Source: Gautieria morchelliformis (taxonomy: Eukaryota > Basidiomycota > Agaricomycetes > Gomphales > Gomphaceae). Taken from it: a DNA stretch of 64,000 nt. The DNA lies in the NCBI GenBank assembly GCA_015179125.1, contig WHVA01000301.1, positions 1 to 64,000 on the forward strand, in the 5' to 3' direction. The notes under the pieces are model-generated. The model saw only the letters and a list, made by a program, of their open reading frames with translations, ran no database searches and was not told where the DNA came from. Shown here one piece after another: positions 43,058 through 53,639 of this stretch. The translations under genes and the position numbers were made by a program. The number at the start of each line of letters is the position of its first letter. The first letter of the stretch is position 1.

Positions 43058-43567
43058 TCGAGGGTGGAGCGAAAGAAACAGAAGGTTGAGAAGTCGATTC
43101 TGAAGTCGGAACCGGGACCGAGCGGAGGGAGGTCCGAGGAATCGTTTCCGGTGACCGGAAAATCGGGACAGGCGGTGTTGAAACGGTTTACGATGTCTTA
43201 TCCACTCCTTGACATTGCCGGGTCGCTGAGGGCCATGTGGAAACAGCAACGCGAAATCCGGGACATAATGATCGATATGGCAGAGGTTCAGCAGCATCAG
43301 GTTCTGTCAATTCAGAACCAGATGACTGTTATGTCCACAGTTCTGGAACAGTTGACGCGGGAAATGTGGTGGCGGAATGATCTGGTCCGGGATCGAATGG
43401 ACGCACGGCTGCAGGAGCAGGTAATTGGGGCGGAAGCGGGTCCGAGCGGGAGGGTGGAAACGAGGGAAAGAGTGGAAACGGAGTTGGTGAGTGTCGAGGT
43501 AGGAGAGGCAGAAAAAGAGCTGGAAGCGGAGAAAGAGGTCGGGGCGGGGACAATGAGGGAGGAGTAG
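43058..43567 (+). pseudogene. Gypsy A antisense gene, 3' part: helical tail
   Basis: This is the part of the Gypsy A antisense gene on the far side of the Gypsy B insertion. It encodes a long amphipathic region (PLLDIAGSLRAMWKQQREIR, VLEQLTREMWWRNDLVRDRM) and a Glu/Val-rich C terminus, ending at a stop 131 bp before the pol stop (convergent). The matching tail in Gypsy B has similar helical character but little identity. Helix content suggests oligomerisation; this is inference. Confidence 0.55.
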
Positions 43568-43698
43568 GGGTCTGAAAGGTTTGTAAATAATTTCTTGAAG
43601 TGTCAGAAAATAGCATATCGGAAGATTAGTCGGATTTTGACATGTAACTTGACATCTGTAAGAATACATGAGGGTATCGGAAGTGGGATGGGAAATGA

Positions 43699-46600
43699 CT
43701 AGGGCGCGGAAATGGGGCCAGGCTTATCGGGATATGACTTGTGAAAATCAGAGACGAGGTCAGAGGCGTGATCGAGTTCCATGGCGGAAATCAAGGAAGT
43801 CTCTTCATCGGTGTTTTCATAGCCTGCCCACTTGACTAGGTACTGGAGTTGGCAGCGGTATCGTCTGTCGAGCCTGGAGTTGAGAATTTCCGAGATTTCA
43901 TATTCTGGTTCTCCGTCGATGATTACCAGCGGAGGTGGAGGTTGTTGTCGATTCGGAATTGTATTCGGAACTGCAGGCTCAAGCATAGAGACGTGGAATA
44001 CCGGGTGTACTGCGCACATATTGTCAGGAAGTCTGAGGGTGAAAGAACGACTGCTGGCCTTGGCGATGATCTCGTAAGGTCCAAGGTATTTTTCAGAGAG
44101 TTTCTTCAAGGGGCGAGTGGTGCGGAAGTTTTCAGCTTTAACAAAGACTTTGTCGCCTATCTCGAATGCCGTTTGCGGAAGTCGTTTCCGATCGGTGGAA
44201 GTTTGGTATCTCTTCTGGGCAGCGGAGATGTTCTCTCGGAGGTGTTGGTGAAGGTCGTCGAGTTCCACAACGAAATCTCGGGCTCTTGCAGAGGTGAGGT
44301 CATGTTCAGGGTGTATGGTGAGATTTGGGTGGTAGCCCTTGTTGGCGTAGAATGGCGAAATTCCGGTGGGAGCGGAAGGCGCATTGTTGTAGGCAAATTC
44401 CGCAAGGGGAAGGAGGTCGGACCAGTTGCTGTGTTGGTAGTTGCAATAAACGTGGAGATACTGCTCAAGGGTCTGATTAGTACGTTCCATTTGTCCGTCT
44501 CCTTCGGGATGATAACCGGAAGTGAAGTGGAGTTTCATGCCGAGAGCCTTGCCGAGCGTGCAGAAAAAGGAGGACACGAATTCAGATCCACGGTCGGAAG
44601 TCACATGGAAAGGAATTCCTTGCTTGGAACAGACATGGAGCTCGAAGAGCTGTGCGAGCTGGGCGGAAGTGATGGTGTCGTATGTCGGAATAAAGATGGA
44701 CTGCATTGTGAGGCGGTCAATGATCACTAGAATGGTATCATAGCCAGATGACTTAGGAAGTTTCTCAATGAAATCCATGGATATTGAATTCCACGGTTGT
44801 TCCGGGATTGGAAGTTGCTTCAGGAGGCTGTAGGGTTTGTGACGTTGAGGCTTTGCTCGCATACAGGTGGTGCATGACTTGCAGTAGTCTTGGACCATCG
44901 TGTGGAGAAGATGCCAAGTGTAGGTACGTCGGATTATGTCGAGGGTTTTGTTCTGGCCTTGGTGTCCTGAGAGCGGATGATCGTGGCTTTGCTGGAGTAC
45001 GCGAAGTCGTAGATCGTTGGTATCCAGAACGTAAATCCGGGACTTGTACCGGAGAAATCCGTCGGAATCAAGGGACCATCCAGGACTGGTGGGGTCATCG
45101 AGGTGGGCTGCGGAGATGGGGTCGGAACGGAGTGCGGAACGGATGTCGGAATGGAGAGACTCGGTGTCCATAATGATTGAGGCGCGGAGTAGCGGAAACT
45201 GCAATGCTGTGGCACGCAGGGACGATGCCAGTTGCTCAGTTGAGAATACTGGGCGGAAATTGTGCAGATTAACGCTGGCATAGTCGCTACTTCCCTCTTT
45301 TGGGTAGACATCCCAACGTCTAGTGAGTGCGTCAGGTTTTGCTCCGAGCTTTCCGGGGCGGAAACGGATCACCATGTTGAACTGTGAGAGATATTCAGAC
45401 CAGCGGACTTGACGGCGAGTCAAAATCTTAGTAGTTGCAAAATACTCAAGGTTTTTATGATCTGTTACAACGTTGATTGGATAAGTTGGACCTTCGAGGT
45501 AGTGTCTCCAGATTTTGAAGGCTTCGAAAATCGCAAGTAGTTCCTTATCGTGGACGTCATAGTTGAGTTCCAGGGTGGAAAAGGTGCGGGAATGAAACAC
45601 GATCGGATGAATTTCTCCGTCGCCGGGGGAAATGATGGAAAGAATGGCGGCTAGCGCGTAGTCGGAAGCGTCGGTTTCGAGTACAAGTTGGGCATCAGGA
45701 ATCCAGAAACCGAGTATGGGAGCCGTGGTGAAGGCCCATTTGAGATCTTCAAATGCGGAACGGCATTCCAGAGTGAAATTCCATGGGGCACCCTTCCTGG
45801 TGAGACGCGTGAGTGGAACAGTAATGTTGGAAAAAGTATAAATGAAACGCCGGTAAAAGTTGGCGAAGCCAAGGAAAGACTGCACATCCTTAACACGTCG
45901 GGGTTCCGGCCATTCTTGAATTGCCTTGACCTTGTCCTCTGCCATGGTAAGACCTGTTGGAGAGAGGATGTAGCCGAGGTATTCAACCGTGTCGCGATGC
46001 CATTCGCATTTCTCTGCTTTTGCATAGAGATGGTGTTTGCGTAGACGGCGGAGTACTTCGCGGACATGTTCCCGATGTTTTTCCGGTGTGTCGGAATAGA
46101 TGAGGATGTCGTCAATGTAGACTAGGACGCATACGTCGAGGAGGTCGGAAAATATGTCGTTCATGAATCGCTGAAAAGCGGCGGGAACGTTGGTTAGACC
46201 AAAAGGCATGACAGTCCACTCAAAAGCACCATAGCGGGTGTGGAAGGTGGTTTTACACTCGTCACCTTCCCGGATGCGGACAAGGTGATAAGCGTGCCGG
46301 AGGTCAATTCTGGTGTAGATCTTCGCCCTGCGGGGAGTGTCGAGTAAGTCGGAAATGCACGGAAGCGGATATTTGTCCTTTTTAGTGAGGGCATTGAGTC
46401 CGCGGAAATTGATGCAGAGGCAGAGAGATCCATCCTTCTTCTTGACGAAAGGACTGGAGCGCAGTGCGCAGACAGCGAAGGGCGGATGAAGCCCATGTTG
46501 AGATGTTCATCAATGAACTTGCGGAGAGTTTGGAGTTCACTTTGCGAAAGAGAGTAGATCTGTCCAAGGGGCGGAGATGCTCCTTCTTCCAAATCTATCT

Positions 46601-47246
46601 TCAGATCGTAAGGTCGATGTTCAGCAGGTTTATCAGCTTTGGCCTTATTGAACACGTCCGGGAAGTCACGATATTCATCCGGAACTGAGCTCATGTCGAC
46701 CAGAGCGGAAGTCGAGGCAGAACGAGCCTTGACTGAAGCTGAGTCGGAAAGGTGAAGCTGGAAAACGGTCATGTCTTCTTGCCGTTGCAATATGCGGAAA
46801 GCGGTGGTGGAAACGAGCGCAATTCGAGGAGCTTCGAGGGACGGAGGTGCTAAAGTGGGACCAGAGTGCGGAACTGAATCCACGAGCGGAGTTGCAGAAG
46901 AGGCCTGAGCCATCTTTGCGGACGATGTTGGAATAGATGGAAGTTGATCCGGGGTACGGAACTGTATCTGACCCAATACCCAGTTAATCGACGCATTATA
47001 TCAGGTGAGCCAATTGTGTCCTAGGACAACGGAACAGCTAGCATCTAGCGGAGTAACGTAAAAGGTAACTTCATGGTTGTCCCCAGTAGTGAAACGGATA
47101 GACAGGTCCACGACTTGTGAAATTGCCGTGTTGGATGACCCATCGAAAAGGCGGAGCGGAATAGTCGGAATGTTGTGGGTCGGAAGTTTATGTTTCAAAA
47201 CAAAGTTGGAATCGAGGAAGCAATGAGTCGAACCGGAGTCGATCAA
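43699..47246 (-). pseudogene. Gypsy A pol: protease, RT, RNase H, integrase, chromodomain
   Basis: Protease (MIDSGSTHCFLDSNF, VLGHNWLT); reverse transcriptase ([48 protein letters not shown] near 46090); RNase H ([16 protein letters not shown] near 45660); integrase (GHQGQNKTLDIIRRTYTW, CKSCTTCMRAKPQ, TSDRGSEFVSSFFCTLG, GYHPEGDGQ); and a chromodomain near 43905-43720 (EPEYEISEILNSRL, LQYLVKWAGYENTDEET). Gene order and motifs are the same as in Gypsy B at clear but moderate identity: sister families of one chromovirus clade. A few breaks; most of the stretch is still open. Confidence 0.88.
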
Positions 47247-47401
47247 TGCTGTGAATGGGGGTGCGGAAATGGTGTCGGAAGTGAGCGGAACAGAGAGGGA
47301 GTTGGAGGACGAAAGAGCGGATGCGTTGAGCTTAACCTCGTTTGTCGCACGGATGGGGTCAACACAACCCTCAGCTCGTGCGGAGGCCAGAGGACTGCTG
47401 A

Positions 47402-48813
47402 CTATTTTTTTGCATCCGTAGGGGGAGTCGTTTCGGATTTCTCTTCCGTCTGCGCCGCACGGCCCTTGGCCTTAGCAGCGGAAGCGGAAGCTCGGGTGCA
47501 ATCGCAAGCGAGGTGACCGCCTTTGCCGCAGAAAAGGCAAAGGTTGTTGTCCATGCGACGCTGGCGTTCTACAGGGGTTAGTTTTCCGTCCTTCCCAAGT
47601 TTGTCGGAAAGGTCCGGAGTGCTCTTCCGGGCGTTGGTGTTGGAACCAGAGGCCTGGTTATTGTGAGGGGTGGAGTTGTTGTTCCGGTTGCCGGAGTTGG
47701 ATCCGGAACTGTTGTTGTTGTTGTTTCCAGAGTTGTTGTTTCCGGAATTAGTCTTCTTCTTGTCTTTATCAGACTTCTTGTCGGAAGACTTGGCGTTTTT
47801 GCTCTGGGCGGAAGTTTCACGAGCGATCTTGGAATGTCTTTCCCAGTAGCGTGAATCGATGGATTGAGCAAGGTTGCGGAGGTCGGTAAGGGTGGCGGGT
47901 TTTCTGACACGGGCAATTTCATCCTTGATCCGGGATGGCAAGCCCATGTAAAACTGGCGTCGGAGTGTGGCTTCTCCCCATTGGACTCGAGGAGCGAGCT
48001 GCTGGAATGTGACGATATATTTAGCTATCTTATGAGTGTCTTTCATACAAAGCTTATCGAGTTCATTTTCCGCATCGGCTTCCATATCAAATGGTCCGAA
48101 GTTGCTGCGGAGTTCGGAAATGAAATTGGGGTAATCGTCGGCCCAGTCGACGAGAGCGAACGGATCCATGAGGGCGGGTTCGAAGTAGTCGAGCGCCGTG
48201 CCTCGGAGATAGGAAAGGGCGTAATTGACCTTTCATTCGTCGTCGGGAAAGGCGTTGGGACGATCATGGAAGTTGAGTTGAAGCTGGACCAGAAATGGCT
48301 GGAGCTTCTTGGGGTCGGAACCGTCGAATTGATCTGGTTCGCGGACCTTTGTCTTGGGGTGTGGTGGTGCTTGGGCCGGGCACTGGAGTTGTCCGGCTAG
48401 CATGGCGATGGCTTGTGCAAGATCCGGAACTGGCGCTTGTGGAACTGGGTTGGCGGGAATTTGAGGTGGGATTGGAGGTGGAGGACCGCCTGGGGGACGG
48501 CCGGGTGGGCCGCCATGAGGGCCGCCTGGGGTGGTCCTGGTGGTGGTGGTGGTGGTGCTGGGCGTCGGAATGACGCTGCTGTTTGTTTCCCGCTGCTACT
48601 CGTCGAATTGCCGTCATAGTCGGGATTGTCGTCGGGATTAGCATCGGGAACTTCTTCGAAGCGTTGCGGAATAGCATCGGAGAGCTCATCGTTGGCACAA
48701 GAGCTGCCGGAGGGTTCCACGTGTCTTGGTGCTGCGGATCTAAGACTGCCAAAATAAGAGAGAGTTTCGACAGCTCCTGCTCGAGCTGAAGTAGTTGTGG
48801 TACGAGGAGGCAT
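47402..48813 (-). pseudogene. Gypsy A gag
   Basis: Capsid-like segments (DWADDYPNFISELRSNFGPF, QWGEATLRRQFYMGLPSRIK) are followed by a Lys- then Asn/Ser-rich linker. The CCHC knuckle is CLFCGKGGHLACDC. The N-terminal part (from about 48813) is Pro/His-rich. The frame ends KK-stop at 47402, the same place as in Gypsy B. Fossil with a couple of breaks. Confidence 0.8.
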
Positions 48814-48833
48814 AGTGATAGTTATCGGGTGGG

Positions 48834-48844
48834 AATCAGATAAT
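48834..48844 (-). promoter_or_regulatory. Gypsy A putative self-priming site
   Basis: The 11 nt AATCAGATAAT (minus ATTATCTGATT), 2 nt inside the 5' LTR edge at 48847, are exactly complementary to the LTR sequence 49101-49111. On the minus strand that sequence lies 27 nt downstream of TATAAAA, so at the predicted RNA 5' end. The layout matches Gypsy B and the Tf1/sushi mechanism. Confidence 0.75.
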
Positions 48845-48846
48845 AC

Positions 48847-49498
48847 TGTTACGTATCGAGATTTCCGCTAAGTTGGAACTGGAAAGGACAGCGGCTTCAA
48901 CTTGTAGGTTGCGCCCCCAATGAACTATTGTCCTAGGTATTTCGGAAATGGGTCAGAAGTCGGAATACACTGAACTGAAGGTTGGTCGGAACTTGAGGCG
49001 GAATTGAGGTGGAAGACGGAAGGCAGAGAGACGGAGGTCTTGCTAGACTCGCTGTGCTAAGAACAGGAGATGGAGCGAAGGAAATCAAGTATCGAAGGTG
49101 ATTATCTGATTGCAGAATAACAGACATACATGACAGGCTTTTATACAAAGAGCTGAGACAACAGGTAATGGGTGGTACTAAGCAAATTCTGGAGGAAGCG
49201 GAAGTCGAGTAGACAATGCGTGGGAACTAACTAGTTGGGAACAATGGGACTACAAGGGGGGTTCAGGGTAAGGTAAAACAATAGCAAAGAACAAGGGGTC
49301 AGGAAAACATGTCTGACAATGAACTACAAGGGTGACTGGATATATGGTCTTGATGAACGATGAAGCGGGTCCGGTGGGTCCGAGTAATAGAGTCGAAAGA
49401 ACAAGGGAATAGAACAATGGCAGAATGTCGGAAATATCGGAGGGGCGGAAAGTGTTGCAGAACTGAAGGTTGGAAGTCGGAAATGAACAGTTGTAACA
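48847..49498 (-). repeat. Gypsy A 5' LTR
   Basis: 652 bp, TGTTACGTATCGAG to CAGTTGTAACA on the plus strand. It is followed by ATGTA, the second copy of the target duplication, after which the LINE coding sequence resumes. Confidence 0.92.
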
Positions 49499-52400
49499 AT
49501 GTAACCCTACAGACAAGCGCACAGCAGCCAAAGCGGAACTACAGACAGGTCGACTGGAAACTGTACAACGAAAAACTCGAAGCTAGGCTCAAGGCAGACA
49601 TAGCCGCACCGGTGCCCCTCACACCACAACAGTTCAGTGCATGCCTGCCTGCGCTGATGACCGCCATAGCGGACACAACCGAACAGATAGTCCTGAACTG
49701 CAAACCCTCACCATATATGAAACGGTGGTGGTCACTACAGCTCACTCGAACAAGGACGGAGACGAGACGTCTAGGCAGGCGATCATATGCGAGGCGAAAC
49801 GATCTGTCAGATACAGTACACAAGGAATACAGGATAGCAAGGAACAAGTACGCAAGTACCATCAAAAAGTCAAAGAAAGCCCATCGGGAAGATTTTCTAG
49901 ACCAAATCGACCAGAAAATGATCTGGACTGCGCACAAGTACGCCTCAGCGGAAACATCTGACGGAGGGCGGACACGCATACCAACGCTGACAGCAATACA
50001 GCCGAATGGAGTGCACCTAGTAGCAAGAACAAATGAGCAGAAAGCTGACATACTGCTCAATACCTTTTTCCCACAACCAGGAGAAGGAGCCGAGCAGGTG
50101 CCAACAGACCATGAGTACCCGAACCCTACCTTCAACTACCAGCCAGTGACGGATGACCAAATACAGAGGGCGATAGGCAAACTAAACCCGTTCAAAGCCC
50201 CGGGAGAAAGCGGTATACCTAACGTGCTCATAATACAGTGCGCTGACACTCTGTTACCATATATAGGACCGCTTTTCCGTGCAACATTCGATCTCGAGAC
50301 ATATCCGCCAGAATGGACAGACTCGATAACAAAAGTCCTCCGAAAACCAGGGAAAGCCGACTACACAGTGCCAGGAGCGTACAGACCCATCGCGCTCCTG
50401 GACACGATAGGAAAGGTCCTGTCGGCGTGTGTAGCAGAAGACCTGGTAAAAATGGCGGAGAGGCACCATCTACTGCCGGAGAATCATTTTGGCTGCAGGC
50501 CTGGGCAAATGACAACAGATGCAATACACTACATAGTGGCGGCAGCCAAGGACGCCTGGAGATGAGGAAGAGTCCTAGGAGTGTTATTTCTGGATATAAA
50601 GGGGGCTTTTCCGAGCATAATCCTAGACAGACTTACCCATAATATGTACAGGAGGGGGGTCCCGCCCGAATATACAGAATGGATAAAGAGAAAGGTTGGA
50701 GGGCGACTCCAAAAGATCAGCTTTGACAACTACACCACAGCCTCGAGACAAACAGGGCGGGGAATGGACCAGGGATGTCCGTTGTCAGCGATAGCCTATC
50801 AGTTCTACAATGGAGACTTGATAGAAAGGACTCACCAGGAGAATGGGGAAGATTGCGTGGGATTCGTGGACGATACAATGATAGTGGCTGAAGGAAAAGA
50901 CCTTCAGGAAGCTTTTGGAAAGCTAACTGATATTATGACTAGACCTGAAGGGGCATGTAGCTGGGCCACGACACATGATTGCCAGTTTTCCGTAGAAAAG
51001 TTCGGTCTCATGGGACTTACCAGGCATCGAGAAAAGACCCAGACAGGCCGAACAAGACCAGGCCAATTACAAGACCGTCGATAAAGATCGGACAGCACAC
51101 CATAAGGCCCACAGCATCGCACAAGCTCCTAGGAGTAATCATAGCTCAGGAACTGAGGTTCAAGGAGCACACTAACTATGCGCTCAGGAAGGGAGAAGCT
51201 TACATCGGGCAGTACAGAAGGCTTGCCAAACCGACGAAGGGCGTTGCAGCTAAGCATATGAGAAACTATTATCTAACCGTGGCAGTGCCTAGAGTATTAT
51301 ACACGGCTGACGTCTTTCTCATCCCAGATACTGGAAAAGGAAAGGGGACCAAAGGACATATAAACAAGTTGGCGCAAATACAGAGGCAAGCGGCACTAGA
51401 CATAACAGGGGCTCTCAGAACCACAGCGACCGACACATTAGACGCACATGCCAACCTGCTCCCCTTCCAGCTGATGGCCTCCAAGATGGTACACCGAGCT
51501 GCAGTACGACTTGCGTGCCTACCACGCACCCACCCTTTAGCAGCTAGAGTCAAAAGAGCAGCTAAAAGATACGTCAAAAGACACCGCTCACCGCTTCACG
51601 AAATACTGCACGCTTACAATCTTCAGCCAGACGGAATGGAGAAGATTGAGACAGTGGTACATGGGCCCAAATGGGCCCCAGTATTCCGCACAAGAATCCC
51701 GCACAGCAAGGAGAAGGCAGTGGAGGAAGTAGCGGCGGAAGTAGCAGGCGTTACAGTGTTCTCAGACGGCTCATGCGTAGACGGTGGAGTAGGAGCCGCA
51801 GCTGTGCTGTACAGAGACGGTGTGGAGCAAAGATCAACAAGAGTGTATATGGGGACAGAGCAGGAGCATACAGTGTTTGAGGCAGAGCTGGCAGGAGCAG
51901 CTATCACGGCCAAGATGCTATACACGGAGAGGGGAGAAAAGTACACGATAGCCACGGATAACCAAGCTGCGATCCAGACGACGTGAAGAGAAAAAGCAAT
52001 ACCTGGACAATCCTTAGTCAACGCGCTCCACAGGCAAGTCCAGGGCCTCATGGATTGCCGACCAGGGACATGGCTGACTATGAGATGGGTGCCGGGACAC
52101 GAAGGAGTGGAGGGAAACGAGAGGGCGGATGAGGAATCTAAAAGAGCAGCAAGGGGAGAGACTAGCGAGGAACAGGCAATACCCATCGAGTGTCGAGGAC
52201 TGCTACCAATAAGCAGAGCGGCTGAAGTCCAGAGGCAAAACACAGAGCTGAAAAGAGAGGCGAGCACGATCTTCGCCAGATCCCCGAGAGCGCAGTTCGC
52301 ACTAGAGATCGACCCCTCCATGCCATCAGCGACATTCACAAAGATCACGAGAAACATGCCTCGCCGACATGCAAGCCTGCTCATACAGCTCAGAACAGGC

Positions 52401-52924
52401 CATGTGGCACTCAACAAATATCTATACAAGATAGGAAAGGTACACTCGCCGATATGCCCAGCGTGCGAGAAGGCGGACGAGACGGTCCACCACTACCTAT
52501 TCAGATGCCCGGCATACAGAAAGCAAAGGGAGGAACTGGCAAAGAGGCTAAAGGGAGGAGCGAGATCAATAAAGGTGCTTCTGGGAGGACAAAAGGCCTT
52601 GACGCATCTATTCAGATATGTGCACGACACGAAGAGATTCGAAAAAACACATGGGGACCTGACGCTACCAGTGGAGAGAGAAGATGGAAGAGAGAAAGGA
52701 CAGCGAAAGAGAAAAAGGAAATGAGAGAGAGGAGATGACACACACACCCTTGCCAAACCAGGCATGGACAAGCTCGGGGCTTCGCTCCATGAGCGTAAGC
52801 AGAGACAGAAAGAAAAGGGAGGATGCGGGGAAAAGCAACACTGTACCTACCGTCTTACATAGGGCGCAACCCCAAAAGATGTAAAACATGGAATATAAAA
52901 TAAATAAAAAATAAATAAAAAATA
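49499..52924 (+). mobile_element. LINE 1 (Tad/I-type), right part
   Basis: It resumes the LINE directly after Gypsy A and ends in an A-rich tail (ATAAAATAAATAAAAAATAA, about 52886-52924), followed by the right copy of the target duplication (52925-52935). The 3' untranslated part is about 200 bp. With 31071-33679 it gives a 6.0-kb element. Confidence 0.85.
49504..52724 (+). pseudogene. LINE 1 ORF2, reverse transcriptase, RNase H and zinc finger
   Basis: Reverse transcriptase motifs in order: PFKAPGESGIPN, YRPIALLDTIGKVLSACV, HFGCRPGQMTTDAIHYIV, FLDIKGAFPSI, GMDQGCPLSAIAYQFYNGDL, GFVDDTMIVAEG (catalytic DD near 50865) and HKLLGVII. RNase H follows: VFSDGSCVDGGVGAAAVLY, EAELAGAAI, ATDNQAAIQTT, WVPGHEGVEGNERAD. 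A C-terminal zinc finger, CPACEKADETVHHYLFRC, comes near 52455-52510. TGA stops lie at 50563-50565 and 51984-51986, and one single-base frameshift lies near 51036. The enzyme copies the RNA at a nicked target; this copy is dead. Confidence 0.88.
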
Positions 52925-52935
52925 AACTTTGAGAA

Positions 52936-53199
52936 ACGTGAGAGGTTGTGTTCTGCCCTGTACAGAGACAACCTTCCTGTGGTGCGAAGAGAGGGCGAGA
53001 GCGGCATAGAGAGTGCAGCACAGAACGCATCGCTGGTGTGCAAGCCATATGATATGGAGGCACCAAAATTTGCCGTGCCCCCAAAGATGTTGCACTCTGA
53101 AAGACCGTCAGTGGCGGGAGCGTCCAGATGGAGCCCCGCACTCACACAGTGCCCTCATTGGTTTTGCACTTCGAGTTAGATTCATGGATAGGTATACAT
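52936..53199. other. Right flank of LINE 1, no gene seen
   Basis: This is the continuation of the sequence that flanked the LINE before insertion. Short open frames on both strands overlap without motifs. No gene, RNA or repeat can be supported. Confidence 0.4.
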
Positions 53200-53639
53200 G
53201 GGCAGTGAATAAACTAATGTGAACTTGCTATTACCTATTGAACTGGCAGTTGACTACAAGTGTGCTAAGCCAGGAGCTCCTCTCGAGGAAATTATATGGG
53301 GCGGCACCATGGTGCTGGAGCTCATGACATTGGAGAGCTATTTCGCCTCATGATCAGTTGATCGAGAAAGAAATTATACCTTTCTGTTCTTTCAAGGATA
53401 AGACAAGCTGAATAACAAGTAGGAGGTATGATACATGCAACGGATGGCACAGCAAAGGGTACTCTTGCGATATTTTAATGAGGTGAGCTAAGGACGACAT
53501 GTCTTAGACTCGAACCTAGTCCTTGATTGTTCACGATTAGAAGATAGTCCTTCTAATGTTTCAATAGGGACTGGTGGCACTTATGAGGCACGTCGTGGAG
53601 TAACAACCTCCACTTGAATATTTGTGGGGACTTAGAATT

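Larger units (their letters stand above)
33680..49498 (-). mobile_element. Gypsy A, chromovirus with antisense gene, nested in LINE 1
   Basis: LTRs at 33680-34648 and 48847-49498 and a perfect duplication ATGTA (33675-33679 and 49499-49503) delimit the insertion. Gag-pol lies on the minus strand (48813 to 43699) and ends in a chromodomain. An antisense gene lies on the plus strand between pol and the 3' LTR. Gypsy B (35476-43052) is inserted in that antisense gene. A polypurine tract (complement of 34649-34662, AGAAGGGAGATAC) abuts the 3' LTR. Without Gypsy B the element is about 8.2 kb. The LTRs differ by several substitutions besides a large array-length difference, so it is moderately young. 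About four or five breaks affect gag-pol. Confidence 0.9.
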
